From: Candidatus Nitrososphaera gargensis Ga9.2
GTDB lineage: Archaea > Thermoproteota > Nitrososphaeria > Nitrososphaerales > Nitrososphaeraceae
Length of the DNA: 64,000 bases
Reading direction: 5' to 3'
Assembly (NCBI RefSeq): GCF_000303155.1
Contig: NC_018719.1
Coordinates: forward strand, 1,240,001 to 1,304,000
The translations under genes were made by a program, and so were the position numbers. Every line of letters begins with the position of its first letter. Position 1 is the stretch's first letter. The notes under the pieces are model-generated. The model did not search any database and was not told the DNA's origin. It saw only the letters and a program-made list of their open reading frames with translations. This document shows positions 33,732 through 42,163 of this stretch, piece after piece.

Positions 33732-35122
33732 TGATGATGGCGATGGCCAAGAACGACGAGCTAGAATCGCTGCGCCGCCAGGTCCGCGACATAACTGCGC
33801 AGATAATACGTGATGTGCACCGGCGAATGGATCTTGCAAAACAGATCGGGGAAATAAAGAGCATGCTTGGCATCGACGTTAAGGACGAAAAGGTCGAGCA
33901 CGACATACGGCTCATGGTGCTTTCACTTGCTGACCAAATCGGCATGGGCCGCGACTTTGCGCTGCAGCTGCTCAACATTCTGCTTGCAGAATCTGAGCAT
34001 GTGCAGGCCCAAAAACGCCCGCAGAAGGGACAGCAGAAACAGACACACCTTGGCATATTTATGAAGGCAAAGCAGCTTGAAGCGTCGGGGAAAAAGATAA
34101 TCCACATGGAGGTTGGCGAGCCAGACTACTCTCCTCCTGAAGCAGTCGGAGACTCGCTTGCAGAATCGTTCAAGCAACGGCAATACCACTACACAGATAC
34201 ACGCGGAATCCCAAAATTGCGCGACGCGCTTGCAAAGAAAGAGGGTGTCTCTGAAGATCAGGTTGTAGTGACGCCGGGCGGCCGGTTTGCAGTTTTTAGC
34301 GCGATCACTTCGTTGCTAAAGGCCGGGCAGGAGCTGATGGTCATCGAGCCGGCATGGCCAGCATACAAAGAGTGCGCCGACTTTATCGGAGCAAGGACCA
34401 AAGTGCTGCGGACCACCATTGAGAACAAATGGACACCTGACCTAAAGCAGTTGGAAGAGATGGTGAACCCGAGCACAAAAATGATAGCGCTCAACTACCC
34501 AAACAACCCAACCGGCAAGATTCTGGATGGCAAGACAATGGAAAGAATAGTGTCGATTGCCAAAGACAACGACCTCTATATCCTAAGTGATGAAGTCTAC
34601 GCCGACTATGCCTTCAAGAAATTTGCCAGCATCCACGAATATGACTATGACAAGTGCATTCTGGTGTCGTCGTTTTCAAAGCGCTACGCAATGACTGGGT
34701 TCAGGGTAGGCTATGCTGTCGCAAGCAAGGACGTCATTGCCAAAATGTCCAGGGTCCAAGCGGTTGGGATAACAAGCGTTGCAGAGCCCATGCAATACGC
34801 CGCTCTCGCAGCCCTCGGGGAAGACCCGTCAGAAAATATCAGGACTATGAAAAAGAGGCTTGATTTTGTTTCCGGCAAACTCAAGGAGATGTCGCTCCAG
34901 TTCGTCGAGCCTGACGGTGCGATGTATGTCTATCCCGAGCTGCCAAAGGGCGATGACATCATGCTTGTTGAAAAGCTGCTTGAGAAAGGCGTGGCTATTG
35001 CGCCGGGAAGCGGCTTTGGCGATCATTATCGACAGTTTGTCAGGATATCTGCATGCCAGCCCGAAAAGACACTAGAAATGGGCCTTGATATAATGGCGTC
35101 AGTCATAAAGGAGTTTGCCTAA
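33731..35122 (+). CDS. Chorismate mutase fused to aromatic/prephenate aminotransferase
   Basis: A 463-residue fusion. Residues about 1-95 form an AroQ-type chorismate mutase (ELESLRRQVRDITAQIIRDVHRRMDLAKQIGEIK, with ESEHVQ at the end). A Gln/Lys linker follows, and residues about 108-460 are a fold-type I PLP aminotransferase: MEVGEPDYSPPEAV, ALNYPNNPTGKILDG, ILSDEVYADYAF and the PLP Lys in VSSFSKRYAMTGFRVGYA. It would rearrange chorismate to prephenate and transaminate prephenate or arylpyruvates. The start is ATG 33731 (or 33743, after repeated Met codons), overlapping aroC. The frame further upstream is inside aroC. Confidence 0.92.
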   Translation: MMMAMAKNDELESLRRQVRDITAQIIRDVHRRMDLAKQIGEIKSMLGIDVKDEKVEHDIRLMVLSLADQIGMGRDFALQLLNILLAESEHVQAQKRPQKGQQKQTHLGIFMKAKQLEASGKKIIHMEVGEPDYSPPEAVGDSLAESFKQRQYHYTDTRGIPKLRDALAKKEGVSEDQVVVTPGGRFAVFSAITSLLKAGQELMVIEPAWPAYKECADFIGARTKVLRTTIENKWTPDLKQLEEMVNPSTKMIALNYPNNPTGKILDGKTMERIVSIAKDNDLYILSDEVYADYAFKKFASIHEYDYDKCILVSSFSKRYAMTGFRVGYAVASKDVIAKMSRVQAVGITSVAEPMQYAALAALGEDPSENIRTMKKRLDFVSGKLKEMSLQFVEPDGAMYVYPELPKGDDIMLVEKLLEKGVAIAPGSGFGDHYRQFVRISACQPEKTLEMGLDIMASVIKEFA

Positions 35123-35984
35123 GTTGCAGGAAATAGCGATCGTGGGCGCAGCCGGTAAGATGGGGTCATGGTTCACCAATTACTTTGCCCGGCGTGGATT
35201 GCACGTCTCTGTATATGATGTAAATAAGGAAACGCTCAGACCTTCCGGTAATGTCAGGGTCGCAAGCGGCATAAGCGCTTGCGTCAAGGGTGCCGACCTT
35301 GTGCTTGTCTCTGTTCCTGTGCGCATGACCCCGCAGATCATCAGGGAATGTGCAAAAAGCATGAAGAATGATGGTGCTATCATTTCAGAAATATCGTCAG
35401 TAAAGCACAGGACTTTTCAGGCACTCAGGCGAGTACCGGGCCACTTGCGGCCACTCTGCATCCATCCAATGTTTGGACCGGGTGCAAGCGATAAGATGCA
35501 GACCAAAGTGCTGCTGGTTCCCGTAAGGAACGAGGAGGCAGAGCTGAAGATCGTGCACGAAATGTTTGAAAATGCTGCAGTAAAGGTGCTGCCGGATGCC
35601 CGGACCCACGACAAGGCTATTGCAACTGTCCTTGGACTGACGTACTTTGCAAACATTGTATTTGCCAAGGTGGTATCTGGAAACAATATTTCAATGCTCA
35701 AGCAGGTTTCAGGGACAACGTTTGGTCTCCAGTCGCTCATCGCAGAAAGCATATTGACAAACGAGCCAGATCTTGTAATTGCCCTTATCCAAGAAAACCC
35801 GTACGCCAAGAAATACATCCAGCAATACCTGAAAAAAGCAGCAGTAGTAGCCAAGATGGCGTCTGCTAGGGACAGCAAGAGGCTAAGGGCCGACCTGAAA
35901 AAGGTCAGGTCAAAGATGCAAAAATGGCAGGACCTCCAACAGTCTTATCGACGCATGTACGACATCATTGAGAACATGAAGTAA
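35115..35984 (+). CDS. tyrA: Prephenate/arogenate dehydrogenase
   Basis: A 289-residue TyrA-family dehydrogenase. The N-terminal Rossmann motif is IAIVGAAGKMGSWF, with VYDVN for cofactor choice; ADLVLVSVPVRMTPQII and ISEISSVKH follow, and CIHPMFGPGAS contains the catalytic His. The C-terminal helical half is long and basic. TTG 35115 overlaps the previous stop by 8 nt (TTG 35124 is possible). It completes the tyrosine branch. No ACT domain is visible, so feedback control is not evident. Confidence 0.9.
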   Translation: MPKLQEIAIVGAAGKMGSWFTNYFARRGLHVSVYDVNKETLRPSGNVRVASGISACVKGADLVLVSVPVRMTPQIIRECAKSMKNDGAIISEISSVKHRTFQALRRVPGHLRPLCIHPMFGPGASDKMQTKVLLVPVRNEEAELKIVHEMFENAAVKVLPDARTHDKAIATVLGLTYFANIVFAKVVSGNNISMLKQVSGTTFGLQSLIAESILTNEPDLVIALIQENPYAKKYIQQYLKKAAVVAKMASARDSKRLRADLKKVRSKMQKWQDLQQSYRRMYDIIENMK

Positions 35985-36021
35985 AAGGAAAAATACGTGC
36001 AGCGTGCCAGTGAATATACAC

Positions 36022-36264
36022 ATGACACTTCTCTGGCGCGACTCTTGGCTCAAGCCTTTATCGGATTTTGACGTGGGAGCAGACAAGTGCGGCTACTGCA
36101 AAAAGGCTTTCCGCAAGATTGACTTTGTAACAGCGTGCGACTTTTGCGACAAAGGGATAATGCACGATGCATGCGCCAACAAGCACATACTGTCTGCTCA
36201 CAAAAAGCAGCTGGAAGCAAAGATAAACTTGCACAAGGACAAACCACTGCACGACTTCCAATGA
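36022..36264 (+). CDS. Small RING/LIM-like zinc protein
   Basis: An 80-residue protein with metal ligands KCGYCKKAF, TACDFCDKGIMHDACANKHIL and SAHKK, enough for two zinc sites. ATG 36022 lies about 29 nt after a TATA-like AAAAATACG (35989-35997); a GTG at 36004 is less likely. The N-terminus MTLLWRDSWLKPLSDFD is conserved-looking. It is the last intact gene before the pseudogene zone and is probably independent of tyrA. Function unknown. Confidence 0.7.
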   Translation: MTLLWRDSWLKPLSDFDVGADKCGYCKKAFRKIDFVTACDFCDKGIMHDACANKHILSAHKKQLEAKINLHKDKPLHDFQ

Positions 36265-36400
36265 AGAGTAACCAACTCATCAAGAGCATCTACAATTTCA
36301 TTTAGGATCACGACACTCGCATAATCCTGTGCCACCCAAGAATCTTTAATTATTGCTTTTTGCCATTCCAAGGTAATTGTTTCAGCTTGCGCATAAAGAA

Positions 36401-38020
36401 GTGAAGAGTGAAGGAGCTTTTGTTCATAAAACACTGCCATCCAAAAGTAGCAAGCCGTCGGTAGCATCGACAAGCGCGGAGTTTGCTTTTAAGAACATCA
36501 AGATATTTCCAAGCTTTCCCGCGCAAAGCCAGTAGTTGGAAGCCCCGGCGACGCCTACGAGCAAGAAGCCGACAGGGTGGCCCGGGCAGTGACAAGTGCC
36601 CTTTTGGAGATGGGGCACCGTCTTGCACAGAGTGGCTCCACATTTTTGCAGCGCAAGTGTACAGATTGCCAAGATCTAAAAATAAACAAGAAGTCTGCCT
36701 CCGATCATGCAGAGATGCCTGTGTCGTCGGAGGTAGCCGGCGAGATCCAAAGCATGTCCGATGGTGGCATGCCCTTGATCCGCAGACGCACTCGTTCATG
36801 GAGGAGCGTTTTAGAACTGACTTTGGCAAAGTTAGGATTCACACAGGCTTGCAAGCCGCCCGCCTGTCATCCAATCTAAACGCAATTGCATTTACCGTAG
36901 GAAACAGCATCATGTTTGCAGAAGGCAAGTACTCTCCCGACAGCCAAGCCGGCAGGCAGCTCTTGGCACACAAGTTGACACATGTTGTGCAACAACAAGG
37001 GGCTGAGCTGCATTCCATACAGCGGGCCAAAACTGACACTACCAACAGTTGCTCTGGTCTTGCAGATAGTATGAGCGATGTCAATTCCCGTATAAACAAG
37101 GCCCTTGCCAATGCACACAAAGCAGCAGGCGCAAGCCTACCGGTGCAGATGTGGCACAGGAACTTTATGCAGAGCTGGCTGAAAATTCCCTTACGAGCCC
37201 AGGGCGAAGATAGAGCTATGGGCAGAGGGATTGGGCGCATCAAAAGTGCGCCTTCCGGCCCAAAGTTCAACCAAGTATGCAGGCGTGACATATCGTCTGT
37301 AGAGCAATCCCTTATTTCCGATACTCAATCCGACAATGCGTGTGAACGGAGTCTGTATTGGAAGCGACAAGTTGGATCACTTTTTGCAACAGGATTACGA
37401 GTATTTCTTTGATTATTTTGTGAAGGAAAAGACACCTGCCAAAGAACAGGCAGCAGAGGCATACGGAGAATCAACAGAAGCGGGAGGTTATGGGTTGAAA
37501 ACCACCGGCGTTTTCTCAAATGCCGACCTTGAAGCAAACAAACAGGGGTTGCAGTTTTATCGCGACCTTGATGCCAACCCTAACATGACTTTTGATATTG
37601 CCAATTATATCAATAGTAACTGGAACGAGGAAAGCAATCCGAGCTTTTACGAGGCTTCTGTGGGCAAAACTGTATGAAGCAACCTGCTTATGGGAACTGG
37701 GCTGGCGGGTTTTCGTTCTCAAGTCCTGGCGTGAATATGCCGATACATGTCACGCTCGCAGTTACCGGCGGGACGAAGGTGACTGGCAGCTACACATATT
37801 CTGATGGGACTTCTACTATAGGTGGTACAATCGCCGGAATGATATGCACATTACAGATGTCCTGGGCGCTATAACAGGTGTAAAGATAAACTTTGACTGG
37901 CAGGAAGGGGCTGCCTCAGGAAAGGGCATCTGGACTTCATCAAAGGAGAACACACTCCAAGGGACATGGGGCAACGGCAGCTCTGATAATAACGGTGGCA
38001 GCTGGGATATTTCAAAATGA
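36401..38020 (+). pseudogene. Decayed DUF4157 (eCIS-core-domain) secreted-type protein
   Basis: One long relic spread over all three frames. GTG 36401 starts MKSEGAFVHKTLPSK; after a shift near 36525 comes VGSPGDAYEQEADRVARAV and LQRKCTDC, the DUF4157 N-terminus. After a shift near 36775 comes HSFMEERFRTDFGKVRIHTG, then NAIAFTVGNSIMF and LLAHKLTHVVQQQ, where the usual HELTH Glu is Lys (36972-36974). Further breaks lie near 37140 and 37205, with TAG at 37300-37302 and TGA at 37675-37677. The later parts read IGSDKLDHFLQQDYEYFFDYF and GLKTTGVFSNADLEANKQGLQFY, then a beta-rich lipocalin-like end (GTKVTGSYTYSDGTST ... GTWGNGSSDNNGGSWDISK). DUF4157 proteins are typical of bacterial contractile-injection or toxin cargo, so horizontal origin is likely. 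The last part may have been a separate gene. Confidence 0.82.
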
Positions 38021-38031
38021 TTTAAAAGTAC

Positions 38032-38310
38032 TCAGTCAGAAGGCGGCCCAAGATAATCCATACCAGTGCCACTCTTGCGCTCACCGTCAATGGTCGAAAC
38101 TGTTCTCGTTGACTTTATGCCCGACACCTTTCTCAGCTTGTTGATGACAAAATCAACTGTGTTGCCAACCGGGACCTCAATTCGAACTATTAAGTCAAAC
38201 TCGCCATACACGCCTTCAACCGACACGACGCCGGGTATCTGCGCTATTTCGTCAAGGACAGGCTTTTCCATCCCCGGTAGCGTATTGACCATGACGTATG
38301 CCCCAGGCAT
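38032..38310 (-). CDS. Stand-alone Lrp/AsnC ligand-binding (RAM) domain
   Basis: A 92-residue protein: GAYVMVNTLPGMEKPVLDEI, IPGVVSVEGVYGEFDLIVRIEV and INKLRKVSGIKSTRTVSTIDG form the typical ferredoxin-like RAM domain, without the DNA-binding HTH of Lrp. Such proteins may sense amino acids and modulate full-length Lrp regulators. ATG 38310 lies about 28 nt after a TATA-like GTTTAATATCC. It is intact although surrounded by decayed genes, and its 3' end is 12 nt from the pseudogene end. Confidence 0.9.
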   Translation of the reverse strand: MPGAYVMVNTLPGMEKPVLDEIAQIPGVVSVEGVYGEFDLIVRIEVPVGNTVDFVINKLRKVSGIKSTRTVSTIDGERKSGTGMDYLGPPSD

Positions 38311-38382
38311 ATGGCTATCTGTAACTAGTGCCGGATATTAAACGATATTGCCTAGGCTTCGCTCATCAATATCACAGCTTGT

Positions 38383-38440
38383 TGTTGAACTCGAATGCAA
38401 GGCTCTTTTGTTTCAGGGCAGCGCAGAGATCACATTGGCA
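38383..38440 (-). repeat. Relic duplicate of the 3' end of the 39355-39660 gene
   Basis: On the minus strand ALKQKSLAFEFNNKL is followed by a stop here; the intact gene at 39355 contains LKQKSLAFEFNNKLILVGE. Upstream the frame soon becomes non-coding. It is a truncated, decayed paralogue copy. The rest of 38341-38647 shows no convincing gene. Confidence 0.55.
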
Positions 38441-38647
38441 GTTCTCATCGCTATATCTGCTATCCGATAACACAGAAGAATTCTTCTTCTGTATCTGGCT
38501 TGAATCATTGCAAAGTATTCAGGCTCTAGTCAGGTTTGACAGACAAGCCTCATCTTTTATTTTTAGAAGAACGACCACATTGATGTCATCACACTAGAAA
38601 GTTCCAACGCGCAAGTTCTTATACAGCGCTCAGTGTCAATACAGCAC

Positions 38648-38746
38648 ATGTGTGAATGCTGGCTGAGCCTGCCTAGGAGCGATGACGCCAGAACAACAAA
38701 TCTTTTCGAAGGAAAAGCAAACAAGCCTGCTTGCCAAGGGATTTAG
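38648..38746 (+). CDS. Possible 32-aa Cys-containing peptide
   Basis: ATG 38648 lies about 27 nt after a TATA-like GTTCTTATACAG, the leaderless spacing, and opens MCECWLSLPRSDDARTTNLF, ending TAG 38744-38746. A second frame, ATG 38682 to TGA 38811-38813, continues as KGFRDGYVAFGLGVAGMDTL, so this may be one short gene broken by a frameshift. No homology is recognised. Confidence 0.25.
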   Translation: MCECWLSLPRSDDARTTNLFEGKANKPACQGI

Positions 38747-38925
38747 AGATGGATATGTGGCTTTCGGGCTTGGAGTCGCGGGTATGGATACCCTTAGTGG
38801 TGAATCAGCATGATTGTTATACAGTATTCAGGCTTGTTGCATTTGAAAGTTAAAAACTGAAAATATGAATTGAAAAGTGAATTGAGAGCTAAGAAAGTCT
38901 CTGCTAGTCAGTAATGTGATGGAGG

Positions 38926-39219
38926 TTATCTTGTGCCCCTGACCGTTATGCTTCCATCAATTATCCATTGCGCTTGTTCCGATCTATTATTTAGTGAACC
39001 CGGAACTGCTATTCTGACATTGTTTAATTCGTATGTCAAAGCAACATTCTCTCTAGTCAACTGGCTGATTATATCGTGAACGAACGATGCTCACTGTGTT
39101 GGCATTTCAAGATGCGACTTTTCCTCTTGACGGTTGAATTGAGTCACAATTGGATGTTTTGCTTTATGATATTTAGGGATAATGGGCGATTCGTGATAAT
39201 GATAAATCTGAACTACCAT
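38926..39219 (-). pseudogene. 97-codon gene interrupted by an in-frame TGA
   Basis: ATG 39219 opens VVQIYHYHESPIIPKYHKAK ... SHLEMPTQ, then TGA at 39091-39093. The same frame continues with very protein-like sequence ASFVHDIISQLTRENVALTY, AVPGSLNNRSEQAQWIIDGS and ITVRGTR to TAA 38926-38928. The downstream part alone has no ATG. A nonsense mutation in a small gene is the simplest reading. No family is recognised. The area is AT-rich compared with core genes. Confidence 0.5.
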
Positions 39220-39354
39220 TCAACAACATGGACCGTGAATCCAGCGCAGCCAGCCGCACGGCACCTTTGAGCCTGTCTCTCTCATGAAGCGCTACTATAG
39301 CTGCTATAGAGATCCTAGGGGAGGGATATACATACAGCCCAGATATATCGCTCT

Positions 39355-39660
39355 CTATTCTCCTACAAGAATCAGTTTGTTGTTAAATTCAAAAGCTAGA
39401 CTTTTCTGTTTAAGCCTGATACGCAATTCATTTGCCACTTCGGTCATTTTATTTTCGTCAACGTCATTTGTGTGAATTTCGACTCTTGTGTACTTTGTAG
39501 GTTCCATTTTGCCCTCAAAGTACCCATCAAACTCGATTAATGACATTCCTTTGTACCTGAAGGCCATATCGCGTACTATCTCTAGATAGCCTTCTACGCG
39601 GGGTAGATAAAACTTGACCGAATCATTCAGGATATCAACTTTAAAGCCTCTATCCGTCAT
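39355..39660 (-). CDS. Small alpha/beta protein, unknown
   Basis: A 101-residue protein from ATG 39660 (MTDRGFKVDILNDSVKFYL). An upstream ATG at 39678 lies too close to a TATA-like box, TTGTTATAAGG, which is about 27 nt from 39660, so the shorter start is preferred. The mixed pattern, with EGYLEIVRDMAFRYKG, YTRVEIHTNDVDENKMTEVAN and LRIRLKQKSLAFEFNNKLILV, suggests an alpha/beta fold. A decayed partial copy lies at 38383-38440. Confidence 0.65.
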   Translation of the reverse strand: MTDRGFKVDILNDSVKFYLPRVEGYLEIVRDMAFRYKGMSLIEFDGYFEGKMEPTKYTRVEIHTNDVDENKMTEVANELRIRLKQKSLAFEFNNKLILVGE

Positions 39661-39847
39661 ATAGTAGCTGCAGCTCATGACCTTATAACAATACCTTCAA
39701 GACACCATTTGCGGATGAAATCCCTGCCTGAAGAGGTTCCTCAGATTCTTGTGGTGGGCAGAACTTTACCGAATCGTTAAACACTTTGACGTTCATTATT
39801 GCGATGATGCTGTGCGTGCTACATTCTTTGAATACTCGTATCAACTA

Positions 39848-39856
39848 ATTTTATGT
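39848..39856 (+). promoter_or_regulatory. TATA-like promoter of the coiled-coil gene
   Basis: ATTTTATGT is centred about 24 nt before ATG 39875. It shows that the 42 codons upstream in the frame are not translated. Confidence 0.5.
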
Positions 39857-39874
39857 TCCAATCTTTTTAAAGAA

Positions 39875-40507
39875 ATGAAGCAAGACAGGGTAGAATTGTC
39901 GCAGGTAAAACTATTCATGTTTAACGCAAGCTCCTTCCCTCTGGACCCATCAATCGAGAACTTTTTGAAATCCAAGGGGGCGATATCTCTGGACTTTGGG
40001 GCCACGGCATACATCAACTCTGAGGCGATGCCGACAATCCTCTCCGAGCTGGTTGAAAGGAGCAAGATTGATGTCTCTTCAAATGCCGAGCTTGTTGCCC
40101 AGCTAAAGGCAGAGATAAGCAGGTATGGTGCTGAGAGGCAAAAGTTAATAGAAGACAATGCCAGACTTGTTACTCGGGGCCGATCATATTCTGCTGAAAT
40201 TGCTGGACTGAAGGAGCAGATTGCTAGCGCTACCCTGTTGATTGACTCTCTGAGAGCCGAAAATGCGCGCCTCCAGGCCGCACTCAAAAATGCGCCATCC
40301 GCACAAAAGACCCAAACAGTCCAGAGCGACGATAAGCTGAAGCAATCGTACGAGAAGCTTCAAAAAGAGTTTCAGGCGCTCCGGGCGCAGAATGTAGAAG
40401 CACTGACATCGCTCAAAATACTTGAAGATGAAAACGAGGAGCTCACAAGGGAGCTTGATTTGCTGAAGAGCCAATCCAAAAATGCAGCCGCGCCGAAGGC
40501 CGGCTAG
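39875..40507 (+). CDS. Coiled-coil protein
   Basis: A 210-residue protein starting MKQDRVELSQVKLFMF. Residues 1-70 are a small globular part (LFMFNASSFPLDPSIENFLKS, DFGATAYINSEAMPTILSEL). Residues about 75-200 form a long coiled coil (AELVAQLKAEISRYGAERQK, EIAGLKEQIASATLLIDSLR, EELTRELDLLKSQ), with an Ala/Lys tail. There is no membrane segment. The start is fixed by the TATA-like element. Function unknown, possibly structural. Confidence 0.75.
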   Translation: MKQDRVELSQVKLFMFNASSFPLDPSIENFLKSKGAISLDFGATAYINSEAMPTILSELVERSKIDVSSNAELVAQLKAEISRYGAERQKLIEDNARLVTRGRSYSAEIAGLKEQIASATLLIDSLRAENARLQAALKNAPSAQKTQTVQSDDKLKQSYEKLQKEFQALRAQNVEALTSLKILEDENEELTRELDLLKSQSKNAAAPKAG

Positions 40508-40520
40508 GACACATTTGAAG

Positions 40521-40530
40521 ACTTATATAA
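40521..40530 (+). promoter_or_regulatory. TATA-like promoter of the 53-aa membrane protein
   Basis: ACTTATATAA is centred about 28 nt before ATG 40554; this is one of the best TATA matches in the window. Confidence 0.6.
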
Positions 40531-40553
40531 CGCAGTCAAAGTGAATTGGATCG

Positions 40554-40715
40554 ATGGTCGAAAAGATGACAGCCGTCTGGCTGATTATTCTCACTATCCT
40601 AGTCTGCGCTGCGGTACCTGGAGTTTTGATCTGGCTTACGACAACTCCTGCGAACATGTTGCTTGGATTCCATCTGACAGACAGCAGCTTGCCAATGTAC
40701 GCTGCCCTTCACTAA
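40554..40715 (+). CDS. 53-aa single-span membrane protein
   Basis: ATG 40554 to TAA 40713-40715. MVEKMTA is followed by a strong membrane helix (VWLIILTILVCAAVPGVLIWL, residues 8-28) and a short outer tail with TTTPANMLLGFHLTDSSLPMY. The strong TATA-like box at the leaderless distance supports expression. It lies 32 nt before another membrane-anchored protein. No family is recognised. Confidence 0.6.
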   Translation: MVEKMTAVWLIILTILVCAAVPGVLIWLTTTPANMLLGFHLTDSSLPMYAALH

Positions 40716-40747
40716 GGCAGTTATAACATCGAGCCTAGCTGATCCTG

Positions 40748-41218
40748 ATGGCATTTGAAGGTCCGGAGAAAAGGAAAAAACTGATATCTTCAATGGTGGT
40801 GCTTGCCGCGCTTATTGGCGGTGCCATTTTTGCCACTGCAGCACTTTCAATATACTTTCGCTCTCAAGACCCTGTTAACCAGTGTATAGAAGATCCGACA
40901 TCGCAGCCTTTCCAGCTGTCAGTTCCAATAACTGTAACAGAAGATGGCTTTCCAGCATTAGTCCCAAGAGGAATTGGTATCGATGACAACTGCATACGAC
41001 CTGTCCATACTCTTCAGGAAAACGTAATCCATGTAGCATACAGCAGACCACATGATTTTACCCTAGGTCATTTCCTGTATTATTGGCTTGGAAACGACCT
41101 TCTGCAGTACAATACAAAGGTGTTTGTCAATGATGTCCAGCACACTGAAGGCGATATTCGTGACATTATACTGATGGAAGGCCAGTCGATAAGGATCGAG
41201 TTTACAAGCAGAAACTAA
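40748..41218 (+). CDS. Membrane-anchored extracytoplasmic protein
   Basis: A 156-residue protein: basic N-terminus (EGPEKRKKL), one membrane helix (ISSMVVLAALIGGAIFATAAL, about residues 13-33), then an outside beta-rich domain with two cysteines (NQCIEDP, DDNCIRP) probably forming a disulphide, and a terminal beta strand pair (GQSIRIEFTSR). This type is frequent in ammonia-oxidising archaea, but the role is unknown. It is probably grouped with the 53-aa membrane protein upstream. Confidence 0.7.
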   Translation: MAFEGPEKRKKLISSMVVLAALIGGAIFATAALSIYFRSQDPVNQCIEDPTSQPFQLSVPITVTEDGFPALVPRGIGIDDNCIRPVHTLQENVIHVAYSRPHDFTLGHFLYYWLGNDLLQYNTKVFVNDVQHTEGDIRDIILMEGQSIRIEFTSRN

Positions 41219-41245
41219 TTATAAAATGCGATTTGATGTACCGGG

Positions 41246-41680
41246 GTGAAAGAACTCCACACAGAGATCGAGATCAGTGCCAGCCCGGAAAAAGTCTGGA
41301 AGATACTCACCGACTTTGAAAGGTACGAACAGTGGAACCCTTTCATACACAAGATAATCGGCGAAGCAAAGGAAGGCTCCAGAATAGAGATACACATCGA
41401 GACGCCCCGAGGCAAACGCAGAAAATACGAGCCGACAGTGACAAAGGTCGAGCATGGACGAGAGCTCCGCTGGCTTGGCAAGAGCTCCCTCCCCGGCATT
41501 TTAAACGGCGAACACATCTTTACCATAGAACAGTTGCAGCCAGGGAGCGTCAGGCTGGTCCATCGAGAGGTGTTTGACGGGCTATTGACTTCGTTCTTCG
41601 GCAAGAGCCTTGACACCGACGTCAAGGAAGGCTTTGAAGAGATGAACAAGGCGCTCAAAGAGAGGGCGGAGCGGACTTGA
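41246..41680 (+). CDS. SRPBCC (polyketide-cyclase-like) domain protein
   Basis: A 144-residue helix-grip protein: LHTEIEISASPEKVWKILTD, YEQWNPFIHKIIGEAKEGSR, GRELRWLGKSSLPGILNGEH and the C-terminal helix VKEGFEEMNKALKERA are classical SRPBCC elements forming a hydrophobic ligand cavity. GTG 41246 is the start: a TATA-like AATTATAAAATG overlapping the previous stop lies about 25 nt upstream. The ligand is unknown. Confidence 0.9.
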   Translation: MKELHTEIEISASPEKVWKILTDFERYEQWNPFIHKIIGEAKEGSRIEIHIETPRGKRRKYEPTVTKVEHGRELRWLGKSSLPGILNGEHIFTIEQLQPGSVRLVHREVFDGLLTSFFGKSLDTDVKEGFEEMNKALKERAERT

Positions 41681-41733
41681 TTGAGGTGGTGGTAATGAAA
41701 ATAATTATTTAGTTGTCCTGCCTTTGGTACCGG

Positions 41734-42156
41734 GTGCCAAGTTACTACGAGATACTGGGAGTGTCCTCTGAAGCCACGCAGGACGAGATAAAAAAGTCGT
41801 TTCGGAATTTGGCACTGAAATACCACCCGGACAAGAACAGGAATTCTGAAGAGTCGAAGCAAAAGTTCATGAGCATAGTAGAAGCCTACGAGGTGCTTTC
41901 AGACGATCAGGCAAGGAAGATCTATGACAACAGCACTTTACAGCAAAGGCCCGGGCCCACGCCAAGGTGGACGCCGCCGGCTGACTTTACTACTGTGTAT
42001 AGCTATGAAGAGATCAAGAGGCGCTACAGGCCAAGCAACATTGGAGGCGGCATGTGGGACATCAGCGACAAGGCCAGCTTTGGCATGTGGAAGGCCACGA
42101 TGGTGCTGTTTGCGTGCCTTGGCGCGGTAGTGATCTATATCCTGCTTGTCGACTAG
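41734..42156 (+). CDS. J-domain (DnaJ-like) protein with C-terminal membrane anchor
   Basis: A 140-residue protein. Residues 1-66 are a J domain: [32 protein letters not shown] with the HPD motif that stimulates Hsp70 ATPase, and [16 protein letters not shown] proline-rich linker and a C-terminal membrane helix ([20 protein letters not shown]) follow. It should recruit DnaK to the inner membrane face. GTG 41734 is the start, about 29 nt after a TATA-like AATAATTATT; a TTG at 41713 is upstream in frame. Confidence 0.9.
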   Translation: MPSYYEILGVSSEATQDEIKKSFRNLALKYHPDKNRNSEESKQKFMSIVEAYEVLSDDQARKIYDNSTLQQRPGPTPRWTPPADFTTVYSYEEIKRRYRPSNIGGGMWDISDKASFGMWKATMVLFACLGAVVIYILLVD

Positions 42157-42163
42157 CTAGCTA

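Noticed and set aside
36198-36473. Minus-strand frame containing EQKLLHSSLLYAQAETITLE and AIIKDSWVAQDYASVVILNE
   Set aside because: Reads surprisingly like protein and may be a relic in the decay zone, but no start signal, promoter or family was recognised and it overlaps two better supported features. Left undecided.
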